From positions 219,289 through 283,288 of the forward strand of contig NZ_LMOP01000011.1 of assembly GCF_001423585.1 (NCBI RefSeq): DNA of 64,000 nt. The letters run 5' to 3'. A program made the translations under genes and the position numbers. The stretch is from Xanthomonas sp. Leaf148 (GTDB lineage Bacteria > Pseudomonadota > Gammaproteobacteria > Xanthomonadales > Xanthomonadaceae). Positions within the stretch are counted from its first letter, which is position 1. Every line of letters begins with the position of its first letter. Shown in pieces: positions 44,211-51,754 of the stretch. The notes under the pieces were generated by a model. The model made no database searches. It was not told the origin of the DNA and saw only the letters and a list, made by a program, of their open reading frames with translations.

Positions 44211-44366
44211 GCGCAACGATCGAACCGAGCGCCGTTCGGCCCGCGCGGCCGGCGTTCGGGATCGTGGGGTAGTGTTTGTGCACCGCGCTGCCGGACGCAG
44301 CTTGCGCAGCGATCGGTCGCCTGTGCGGTAGGGTGTCGGTCACTTACGGTCATGGAGACAGTGTCG

Positions 44367-44696
44367 ATGGGGTTTGTTCGCGATTACGCCACACAGGCAC
44401 CGGAGCGTAGTGAGGTGGACGCGCAGGCCGGGCTGCAGCTACTGGAATTCGGCACCGACTGGTGCGGGCATTGCATCGCGGCGCAGCCGTTGTTGCAGAA
44501 ACTGCTGGGTGGTTATGACGCCATGGCGTACCGCAAGTTCGAAGGCGGAAAAGGGCGGCCGTTGGGTCGCTCCTTTCGGGTCAAGCTCTGGCCGACGGTG
44601 ATCCTGCTGCGCGATGGCGAAGAAGTCGCCCGCGCGGTGCGCCCGCAGACCCGTGAAGATCTGCAAGATTTGCTGGCGGTGCTGGACGCAGGTTGA
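44367..44696 (+). CDS. Thioredoxin-family protein
   Basis: A 109-residue thioredoxin-fold protein. The redox motif is W-C-G-H-C at residues 32-36 (EFGTDWCGHCIAAQPLLQKL), with the cis-proline in KLWPTVILLRDGEEVA. The start is given as ATG 44367, because it has a ggag site 8 bases upstream; an ATG at 44352 is also in frame. Small cytosolic thioredoxins of this kind serve disulfide reduction. No partner gene is adjacent. Confidence 0.85.
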   Translation: MGFVRDYATQAPERSEVDAQAGLQLLEFGTDWCGHCIAAQPLLQKLLGGYDAMAYRKFEGGKGRPLGRSFRVKLWPTVILLRDGEEVARAVRPQTREDLQDLLAVLDAG

Positions 44697-45292
44697 CGCG
44701 CGCTGCGCTTGCAGCCTGCGCTGTGGTGGATGTGTTGCGGTTGCCCCGATCGCGCGCGTCATCGCGCGCAAACGAACCGAGAGCGGCTAAAAATGCAGTG
44801 AGCAGTCGTCCGGTGGATGCAGACGGCGCACTAGGAATTGCAATGTACGAGTCGTACATGTCGCGCTGAGCACATGCCGTGCCTGCCTGGCGGCTGCACA
44901 CGCGTTTTGTTGGCTGCTCCAAGCGTGCAGTGCCACTGCATCAAAACGTCGTCATTGTCATCGCGGAGCAGGCGTTGCTGCCGTTGATGCAATTGCAAAA
45001 AAATCAAGAAAAACACCTGAAATCAGCGCAGATACTGCGTCGCGCACGGTCGCGTCTGCAGCCAATTGCTCGCTGTAGTAACATAGCGGGCTGATCAAGC
45101 CCTTGGGCGTACGCCCATCCCTTTGGTCATCTGTCCCGCAGCGCCGCTGAGTTGACGCGGCCGTCCGGGAATGCCTCCGGTCTCTCCAGTGCATGTGCTC
45201 CTGCCGTGTGTGTGAAGTGCCGTGTCCTGTGTGTTGTCAGGACGAGCGGGCAGCGATGGCCCGCAGCTGCAACGCACCTGGAGACCAAGCAC
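44697..45292. other. 596-base region upstream of the ProP-like gene
   Basis: No gene. It contains the palindrome atgtacgagtcgtacat (44842-44858), an A-rich tract near 44998, and a leader with a GGGCGTACGCCC palindrome near 45104-45115. The last part could be a long structured 5' leader of the transporter. Confidence 0.5.
44842..44858. promoter_or_regulatory. 17-base palindrome
   Basis: ATGTACGA-G-TCGTACAT is a perfect inverted repeat around one base. It could be a repressor site, but no regulator gene is next to it. Confidence 0.35.
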
Positions 45293-46783
45293 ATGCACGA
45301 CACGCGCGCGATTCGTTCGCACTTCGGTTGGTTCAAACGCCGCCGCCAACTGCAACTCGACGACGTCACCGTGGTGGATCGCAGCATGCTGCGCCGCGCG
45401 GTGAGCGCCGCGGCGCTGGGCAACGCGATGGAGTGGTTCGACTTCGGTGTGTACGGCTATCTGGCGGTGACGCTGGGGCAGGTGTTCTTCCCGGCGAGTA
45501 ATCCCACTGCGCAGTTGATCGCCACCTTTGCCACCTTCACCGTCGCCTTTCTGGTGCGACCCATCGGCGGCATGGTGTTCGGCCCGCTGGGCGACCGCTA
45601 TGGGCGGCAGAAGGTGCTGGCGGCCACGATGATCCTGATGGCCTTGGGCACCTTCAGCATCGGCCTGATTCCCTCCTACGAACGTATCGGTCTGTGGGCA
45701 CCGGCATTGCTGTTGCTGGCGCGCTTGTTGCAAGGGTTTTCTACCGGCGGCGAATACGGCGGCGCGGCCACCTTCATTGCCGAATACGCCACCGACCGCA
45801 ATCGCGGTGTAATGGGGAGCTGGCTGGAATTCGGCACGCTGGGCGGCTATATCGCCGGTGCCGCCACGGTGACCGCATTGCACATGAGCGTGACGCCGTC
45901 GCAGATGCTCGATTGGGGCTGGCGCGTGCCCTTTTTGATCGCCGGCCCGCTGGGACTGCTGGGCTTGTACATGCGCATGAAACTGGAAGAAACCCCGGCG
46001 TTTCGTGCCTACACCGAGCAATCCGAGCAACGCGAACGGGAGACTGCCGGCCAGGGCCTGATGACCCTGCTGCGCCTGCATTGGCCGCAACTGCTCAAGT
46101 GCGTCGGCCTGGTGCTGGTGTTCAACGTCACCGACTACATGCTGCTGACCTATATGCCCAGCTACCTCAGCGTCACCATGGGCTATGCGGAAAGCAAGGG
46201 CTTGCTGCTGATCATCCTGGTCATGCTGGTGATGATGCCGCTCAATATTGTCGGCGGCATGTTCAGCGACAAACTGGGGCGTCGGCCGATGATCATCGGC
46301 GCGTGCATCGCCCTGTTTGCGCTGGCGATTCCGTGCCTGCTGCTGATCGGCAGCGGCTCGGATGCGCTGATCTTCCTCGGATTGATGCTGCTGGGTTTGG
46401 CACTGGTGTGCTTTACCAGCTCGATGCCGTCCACCTTGCCGGCGCTGTTCTACACGCCGGTGCGCTACAGCGCCCTGTCGATCGGCTTCAACGTCTCGGT
46501 GTCGTTGTTCGGCGGCACCACGCCGCTGGTCACTGCCTGGCTGGTGGAGCGCACCGGCGACCCGTTGGTGCCGGCGTATTACCTGATGGGCGCGGCGGCG
46601 ATCGGGCTGGTGACGATGCTGTTCGTGCGCGAAACCGCCGGCCTGCCGCTGCGCGGCTCGCCGCCGGCGGTGGCCAGCGCTGCGGAGGCGCGCGCGTTGC
46701 TACAGGCCGATAGCCCGGTCACGGTGGATGCGCAGTTGCCGGTACCCGGCGTGCCGTCGGTAGGCCAGCCGCGCACCGCATGA
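45293..46783 (+). CDS. ProP-like MFS transporter
   Basis: A 496-residue transporter of the metabolite:H+ symporter branch of the MFS (ProP/ShiA/KgtP type). Signature blocks are AALGNAMEWFDFGVYGYLAV at helix 1, RPIGGMVFGPLGDRYGRQKV (motif A), ARLLQGFSTGGEYGGAATFIAE, and the W-R-V-P-F-L-I-A-G-P-L-G region. The closest known class is osmoprotectant (proline, betaine) transport. The start at 45293 follows a ggag site and begins the conserved N-terminal basic helix. No regulator is adjacent. Confidence 0.88.
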   Translation: MHDTRAIRSHFGWFKRRRQLQLDDVTVVDRSMLRRAVSAAALGNAMEWFDFGVYGYLAVTLGQVFFPASNPTAQLIATFATFTVAFLVRPIGGMVFGPLGDRYGRQKVLAATMILMALGTFSIGLIPSYERIGLWAPALLLLARLLQGFSTGGEYGGAATFIAEYATDRNRGVMGSWLEFGTLGGYIAGAATVTALHMSVTPSQMLDWGWRVPFLIAGPLGLLGLYMRMKLEETPAFRAYTEQSEQRERETAGQGLMTLLRLHWPQLLKCVGLVLVFNVTDYMLLTYMPSYLSVTMGYAESKGLLLIILVMLVMMPLNIVGGMFSDKLGRRPMIIGACIALFALAIPCLLLIGSGSDALIFLGLMLLGLALVCFTSSMPSTLPALFYTPVRYSALSIGFNVSVSLFGGTTPLVTAWLVERTGDPLVPAYYLMGAAAIGLVTMLFVRETAGLPLRGSPPAVASAAEARALLQADSPVTVDAQLPVPGVPSVGQPRTA

Positions 46784-46796
46784 GCGCGCGCCGCGC

Positions 46797-47255
46797 TCAG
46801 CGCAGTGCGGGGTCGCGGGTGTCGGGCATGTCCGGGTAGGGCATGCCCTGCCCGGTTTCCACATAGCGCTTGAGGCTGCTGCCCAGAAAGTACTGCCAGC
46901 CCTGGGTGCACGCCTCCAGACACGGCGAATCGCGGTAGCCGGACTGCACGAATTCCACACGCGTGCCCTCGCTGGTGGAGATCAGATCGAAGCGCATCAC
47001 CGTGCCCTCCCAGGCCGCGGTGTCGAGCATGTTGGAGCGCTCGCAGCGCCAGCGCACCAGCCGATGGTCGGCGCCTTCGTCGATGCGCAGGACCACTTGC
47101 CAGCCGTGGCTGCTCCAGTCCAGGCGCACGCAGTCATCGGCCTGCTGCACCTCGCGCGTCCACCAGCGCGCCAGCTGCACGGGCTCGGATAGCGCGGCGG
47201 ACACCACTTCCGGTGCGGCGGCGATCACGATGCTGTGGCGGATCTCACGGTTCAT
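46797..47255 (-). CDS. SRPBCC / AHSA1-type START-like protein 2
   Basis: A 152-residue protein with the same fold as that at 33310: IVIAAAPEVVSAALSEPVQLARWWTR, then VRLDWSSHGWQVVLRIDE and a C-terminal SLKRYVETGQGMPYPDMPDT. It is annotated in relatives as an AHSA1 activator-like protein. It may bind a hydrophobic ligand or chaperone partner. It is divergent from the EcsC gene. Confidence 0.8.
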   Translation of the reverse strand: MNREIRHSIVIAAAPEVVSAALSEPVQLARWWTREVQQADDCVRLDWSSHGWQVVLRIDEGADHRLVRWRCERSNMLDTAAWEGTVMRFDLISTSEGTRVEFVQSGYRDSPCLEACTQGWQYFLGSSLKRYVETGQGMPYPDMPDTRDPALR

Positions 47256-47398
47256 CTGATGGGCATTGCCTGCGTGGACGCCGATGATCGCGCATTTTGC
47301 CAGCCAATTGCAGCTTTGCCCGATCTGCGGCCGGCCGCTCGTCCGGCGCTCACACGGCGCTGGGTACCATCGACGCAGACCCTATGACGAGAGCAGGC

Positions 47399-48217
47399 AT
47401 GACGACGCTTCCGATACCGGTGATGGATATGGCCGCGCAGCGCGACCTGGCCGCGGCGCACGCGCTACTGGAAAACCCCGGCGTGGCAGCCCAGCTGGCC
47501 AACGCGCTGGGCGCGCCGATCGAGAGCTTGATCACCAAGCGGCTGCCCAAGATGGTGACCCGCAGCATCGACGGCCTCACCCGTCGCGCGTTGCAGGTGG
47601 CCATGAAGTCGGCATTGCTGAGTCTGCGCGGCAAGACCGAGCCGCTGCAGCCGGCCTCCACCACCCGGCACACCCTGGCGGTGGCCGTGGCCGGTGGTGC
47701 CGGCGGCTTCTTCGGCCTGCCGGGCCTGATGGTGGAGCTACCGCTGACCACCACCGTGATGCTGCGCTCCATCGCCGACATCGCGCGCGCCGAAGGCGAA
47801 TCGCTGCAAAGCCCGGACACTGCGCTGGCCTGCCTGGAAGTGCTGGCGCACGGCGGCCGCAGCGTGGTGGACGACGGCGCCGAATCGGGCTATTTCGCGG
47901 TGCGCGCGGCAATGGCGCAGCAGCTCAGCGCCGCTGCCCGCCATGTCGCTGCGCATGGCTTCGCCAGCAAGGGCGCGCCGGCCTTGGTGTCGCTGGTCTC
48001 GCGCATCGCTGCCAAGTTCTCGGTCAACGTGGGCGAGAAACTCGCCGTGCAGGCGGTGCCGTTGGTAGGCGCGGTGAGCGGCGCCACCCTCAACACGGTC
48101 TTTATCCGCCACTTCCAGGCCATGGCCCGCGGGCACTTCATCGTGCGCCGGCTAGAGCGACAGTTCGGCGAGGAGGCGGTGCGGCGGGCGTATGAGGCGC
48201 TGCCTCCTGCGCGCTGA
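47399..48217 (+). CDS. EcsC family protein
   Basis: A 272-residue protein of the EcsC family. It shows a hydrophobic central segment VAVAGGAGGFFGLPGLMVELPLTTTVMLRS and a C-terminal helix FGEEAVRRAYEALPPAR. EcsC proteins are membrane-linked and seen with transporter or stress functions in Gram-positive bacteria, with poorly defined roles elsewhere. ATG 47399 is chosen; ATG 47384 is also in frame. No operon partner is clear. Confidence 0.75.
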   Translation: MTTLPIPVMDMAAQRDLAAAHALLENPGVAAQLANALGAPIESLITKRLPKMVTRSIDGLTRRALQVAMKSALLSLRGKTEPLQPASTTRHTLAVAVAGGAGGFFGLPGLMVELPLTTTVMLRSIADIARAEGESLQSPDTALACLEVLAHGGRSVVDDGAESGYFAVRAAMAQQLSAAARHVAAHGFASKGAPALVSLVSRIAAKFSVNVGEKLAVQAVPLVGAVSGATLNTVFIRHFQAMARGHFIVRRLERQFGEEAVRRAYEALPPAR

Positions 48218-48300
48218 GAGGTAACGGCATCGGATCGATCAGCCCTGCCTTGGCTGATCGACCCGATACTTAAAGTCTGCAAGCTGTCATCAGGCCCGAG

Positions 48301-48657
48301 TCAAATCGGCTGCGCCGTACACAGCGCGCGTGCAGTGGCAGATCCAATGAATTGGTTATTGGCATCGCTCACCATCACCGTGGCATTGATGAAGGTATCG
48401 CCCCGCAGGCAATAGAAAGAACAGTCGGAACTATTTGTGCAGTTCCTGGGGAAGATGGCACCGGCCGTGTTGCTGAAACTCCACGCATATTTAAATGGTT
48501 GCGGAGACCCCGGGCTATCTACCCCTGCCCAACAATAATCGCTGCCCGTGCAATCAAGCAGCACGGTTGATGCTTGTGCGTTAGCGCTCGGTGCGTACAT
48601 CAGGCTGGCAGCGGCTAACAAGATACTTGCGGTGCAAAAAGTAACGGCCTTGTTCAT
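48301..48657 (-). CDS. Secreted Cys-rich protein of unknown function
   Basis: A 118-residue exported protein with a signal peptide (MNKAVTFCTASILLAAASLM...ANAQAS) and several cysteines in the mature part (LLDCTGSDYCWAG, NCTNSSDCSFYCLRGD, ALCTAQPI), enough for three disulfides. The start at 48657 places the aggat site 7 bases upstream. The family is not recognised. It is divergent from the DUF938 gene. Confidence 0.68.
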   Translation of the reverse strand: MNKAVTFCTASILLAAASLMYAPSANAQASTVLLDCTGSDYCWAGVDSPGSPQPFKYAWSFSNTAGAIFPRNCTNSSDCSFYCLRGDTFINATVMVSDANNQFIGSATARALCTAQPI

Positions 48658-48841
48658 GCACATATCCTCGTGAGTAGGTCCCCCGACCGAGATAGTGCAT
48701 CGTTGGCGCTTCAAGAGATGGGATGTAGATCCATATTCCATATGCCTATCACCCAAGACGTCCTGATCGGAAATTTGGTCACTTGACCTCGCATGGCATG
48801 TCGCCAGGCATAATCGAGAATTCAAGATGCGTTCCAGTACG

Positions 48842-49477
48842 ATGACCAAGCCCTTCTCTCCCGCTTCCGCACGTAACCGCGATCCGATTCTTGCCGTGTT
48901 ACAGCGTCACTTCGCCGATCGCCACCATGTGCTGGAAATCGGCGCAGGCACCGGCCAGCATGCGGTGCATTTTGCTGCGGCGATGCCGTGGTTGCAGTGG
49001 CAGGCAAGCGATCACGCCGATCATCTGCCGGGCATGCAGCAATGGCTGGATGACGCCGCGCTACCCAACACGCCGCCGCCAATCGCCATGCAGGCTGTAC
49101 TGACGCCGACGTCTGGTCTGGCGCCACTGCCGGCCTTGCCCGCACTGTCCGATGGTCAGCGTGGTTTCGATGCAATCTACAGCGCCAATACCTTGCACAT
49201 CATGGGCTGGCCGCAGGTGCAGGCCTTGTTTGCGGGCTTGCCCGAGGTGATGGCACCGCAGGCAGTGCTGGTGGTGTACGGGCCGTTCAATCGCGATGGT
49301 CAGTTCACCAGCGACAGCAATCGCGACTTCGATGCGATGTTGCGCGCGCGCGATGCGGCATCGGGCATTCGTGATGCGGCCGACGTGGACGCGCTGGCTG
49401 CGCAGGTGGGCCTGCAGCTGGTGGACGATGTGGAAATGCCGGCCAACAACTGCTGCCGGGTGTGGCGTCGGGGCTAG
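48842..49477 (+). CDS. SAM-dependent methyltransferase, DUF938
   Basis: A 211-residue class I methyltransferase-like protein. Motif I VLEIGAGTGQHAVHFAAAMP is at residues 29-48, with FDAIYSANTLHIMGWPQV in the motif IV region and YGPFNRDGQFTSDSN following. The DUF938 family is widely conserved in proteobacteria, with an unknown acceptor. The frame opens at 48827, but MTKPFSPAS at 48842 matches the family start. Confidence 0.88.
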   Translation: MTKPFSPASARNRDPILAVLQRHFADRHHVLEIGAGTGQHAVHFAAAMPWLQWQASDHADHLPGMQQWLDDAALPNTPPPIAMQAVLTPTSGLAPLPALPALSDGQRGFDAIYSANTLHIMGWPQVQALFAGLPEVMAPQAVLVVYGPFNRDGQFTSDSNRDFDAMLRARDAASGIRDAADVDALAAQVGLQLVDDVEMPANNCCRVWRRG

Positions 49478-49652
49478 AACGCGTTGGCGTTTTGATGCGC
49501 GCCGGTCGTGCAGTTGCCGACGAGGATCGCATCCGCGCCAGCGGCGGCAGTCATCGCATCGCCGACCGTGTAGCGCTGCCGTTGGCCTCTATCGCGTTGT
49601 CGTAATGGCCGCACTGCAGCGCGCGCGCTGGATCGCACGCGGCGCCATCGCA

Positions 49653-49940
49653 TCATTCCTGCGGCGGATCGCGACGGACGGCTTGCGGCGTCTTGCCGGT
49701 CCAGACCCGGAAGGCGCGGACGAACGCGTTGGTATCTTCAAACCCGAGCAGCAAGGCGATCTCTGCGCTGGACATCATGGTCTTGCGCAGATAATGCTCG
49801 GCCAGCGCCGCGCGCACCTTGTCCAGCGTGTGCTGAAACATGGTGCCTTGCTCATGCAGGCGGTGCTGCAATGTGCGGCTGCTCACTCCTAGCCTAGGCG
49901 CTTGGTAGGACATACGGCAGCGTTCAAACCTTGGGCGCAC
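49653..49940 (-). pseudogene. Truncated AraC-family regulator
   Basis: A 95-residue frame that contains only the C-terminal AraC HTH (SSRTLQHRLHEQGTMFQHTL, AEIALLLGFEDTNAFVRAFR, WTGKTPQAVRRD). The N-terminal ligand domain of 150-200 residues that this subfamily normally carries is missing. The first residues before the HTH do not belong to the family. It is probably a decayed gene. Confidence 0.65.
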
Positions 49941-49957
49941 GCATCACACATCGCTGC

Positions 49958-51754
49958 CTAGGTGGCAGGTGTCGCGCGTGCGCTGCGCCACCGTTCCAAC
50001 CACCACAGCACCGCCGCCGCGGCGACAAACCCCAGCCACCATGGCCAGCGTGGGCCGGGCTGGGGCATTGGGCGTGCCTGATGTGGCGTAGCGCTGTGGT
50101 TGATGAGTGCACGCGTTGCATCGCGTTGCGTGTTGGCGAACAGGGCAGGCGCGTCGGCAGGTGCGCGGATGTAGAGCGCGCCGCTGCGTGTTGCGTCTTG
50201 CCAGCGATACCAACCGGTGTGCTCGGGCCAGAGGGCGGCGCAGGCCGCCGCGCCGGTGCCGGGGTCCGGTGGCAGTGGGTGGGTGGCGCCATCGGGCGAA
50301 AGCAGCTGTGCATCGCGGCTCAGGTTGCAGACGCTGATGCGTTGGTCGCGCCAACCAACGCGGGTGGGGCCGCGCGCTGTGGGTTGGGCGCGCGTCAGCG
50401 GCGAGAGCGTCTGGCTCCACAGCGCAGCATGCAGATCGGGTTGGCCTTGCAGCAACAGGCGGTAGCTGTCGGTGACGGCGATCAGGCCGATACGCCCGCG
50501 CCCGATGGCGCGCCACCACGCGTACGGCGTGCCGTTGGATGCGCGCAACACGGCGATGGCATCGGGGGCGTCGGGAACCAGCGTGCGGCGTTCCAGGGTG
50601 AGCAGTGCCTCGCTTGTGGCAGCGCGCGCGTCCGCTGCCTGCTGTGGCGATTGCGGATGCAGCGCCTGCTGTGAGGCATTGGATGCGGGCGCGACCAGCA
50701 GCGGCGCGGCGGCGTTATCGCCACGCAGCGGCAAGCCCAGCGCGGCGATGGCAGTGCGTTGTGCGGCATCGAGCGGGCCGCTGAGGCGCAGTAACAGGCC
50801 CAGGCCGCGTTCGACCGCTGCACGCACTGCATCGCGTTGCAGCCGCGACAGGCTGGCCAGCGCACGCTCGTCGAGGATCAGCAGGTCGCTGCGGTCCAGC
50901 GTGGCGGCGTCCAGCGCACGCGGCGCGTCGCCCAGCTGCATGCCGCCGCCGGTGGCGATCTGGGTGTGCAGGTCCAGGCCGGCGTCGTGCGCCCAGCGGC
51001 GCAGATATTTGAGCTCGGGTTGCGGGGCGCCGGCGATGATCCAGAGGTTGGCGGCAGGGCTCTCCACCACGGTGACCGGCACCTCGGCCTGGTCGCGTGG
51101 GCGTGCGTCCGGCCCGAGCACGCGCACCACAAAAACGCTGTCGCCAGCGGCGCGCACGCTGCCGCCGAGCTGGAAGCGGCCGTCAGCGTCGGGCGCAACC
51201 AGATCGACGCGGCGCCCCGCCGGGTCCAGCAGTTCGAGCCTGGCCTCGTGCACACCGGTGATGCGGCCGTGGATCCGCAGATCGGCCCCTGGCGCCAGTA
51301 ACGATGGCGTGGACAGCTCGCTCAAGCCCGGCGTGGGCGCTGGAGCGGTGTAGCGCAGCGGCCAGCCGCGCGCGGTGTCGCGGTCGCGCGCGGGCAGGCC
51401 GGCGCCGACGATGCGCAGCCCGGTGGTGCCGGGATGGCGACGCAAGGCGGTGGCCAGATCCGGCATGCGCTCGGCATGGCGCAGCGCGGCCGGGGCTTCG
51501 GGTAGCGCGATGCCCGCGTCGCCGGGCGCGATGGTCAGCGCTGCCGTGTCGCTGCCGGCAGTGGCGACCACCAGCGTGCCGCCATGCCCGGGCAGCGACG
51601 GCGGGACCAGTGCGCAATACAGCAGCGCGGCGCACAGCGGCTGCAAGGCGAGCAGCGCGGCCTTGCGCCAGCCGGCGATAGGGGCGCGGCGCAGGCGCCA
51701 CCACGCCAGCAGCGTGATGCCGGCCAGGGTGGCGATGATGATCCAGGCCGGCAT
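49958..51754 (-). CDS. Membrane protein of the MoxR/DUF58 cluster
   Basis: A 598-residue protein, the last gene of the long minus-strand cluster. Hydrophobic N-terminal helix pair (MPAWIIIATLAGITLLAWWR and LLALQPLCAALLYCALVPPS), a large periplasmic domain, and a C-terminal helix (WPWWLGFVAAAAVLWWLERW). The domain contains an Ig-like region (LLAPGADLRIHGRITGVHEA) and a glutamine amidotransferase-like carboxyl half (TDSYRLLLQGQPDLHAALWS). Its start overlaps the stop of the DUF4175 gene (TGATG at 51754), so translation is coupled. It corresponds to the BatA/BatB-adjacent proteins of such clusters; function unknown. Confidence 0.7.
   Translation of the reverse strand: MPAWIIIATLAGITLLAWWRLRRAPIAGWRKAALLALQPLCAALLYCALVPPSLPGHGGTLVVATAGSDTAALTIAPGDAGIALPEAPAALRHAERMPDLATALRRHPGTTGLRIVGAGLPARDRDTARGWPLRYTAPAPTPGLSELSTPSLLAPGADLRIHGRITGVHEARLELLDPAGRRVDLVAPDADGRFQLGGSVRAAGDSVFVVRVLGPDARPRDQAEVPVTVVESPAANLWIIAGAPQPELKYLRRWAHDAGLDLHTQIATGGGMQLGDAPRALDAATLDRSDLLILDERALASLSRLQRDAVRAAVERGLGLLLRLSGPLDAAQRTAIAALGLPLRGDNAAAPLLVAPASNASQQALHPQSPQQAADARAATSEALLTLERRTLVPDAPDAIAVLRASNGTPYAWWRAIGRGRIGLIAVTDSYRLLLQGQPDLHAALWSQTLSPLTRAQPTARGPTRVGWRDQRISVCNLSRDAQLLSPDGATHPLPPDPGTGAAACAALWPEHTGWYRWQDATRSGALYIRAPADAPALFANTQRDATRALINHSATPHQARPMPQPGPRWPWWLGFVAAAAVLWWLERWRSARATPAT

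Noticed and set aside
49474-49656. A 60-residue minus frame just before the AraC remnant
   Set aside because: It has some protein-like character (AGADAILVGNC) but no match and no ribosome site, and is too short to support.
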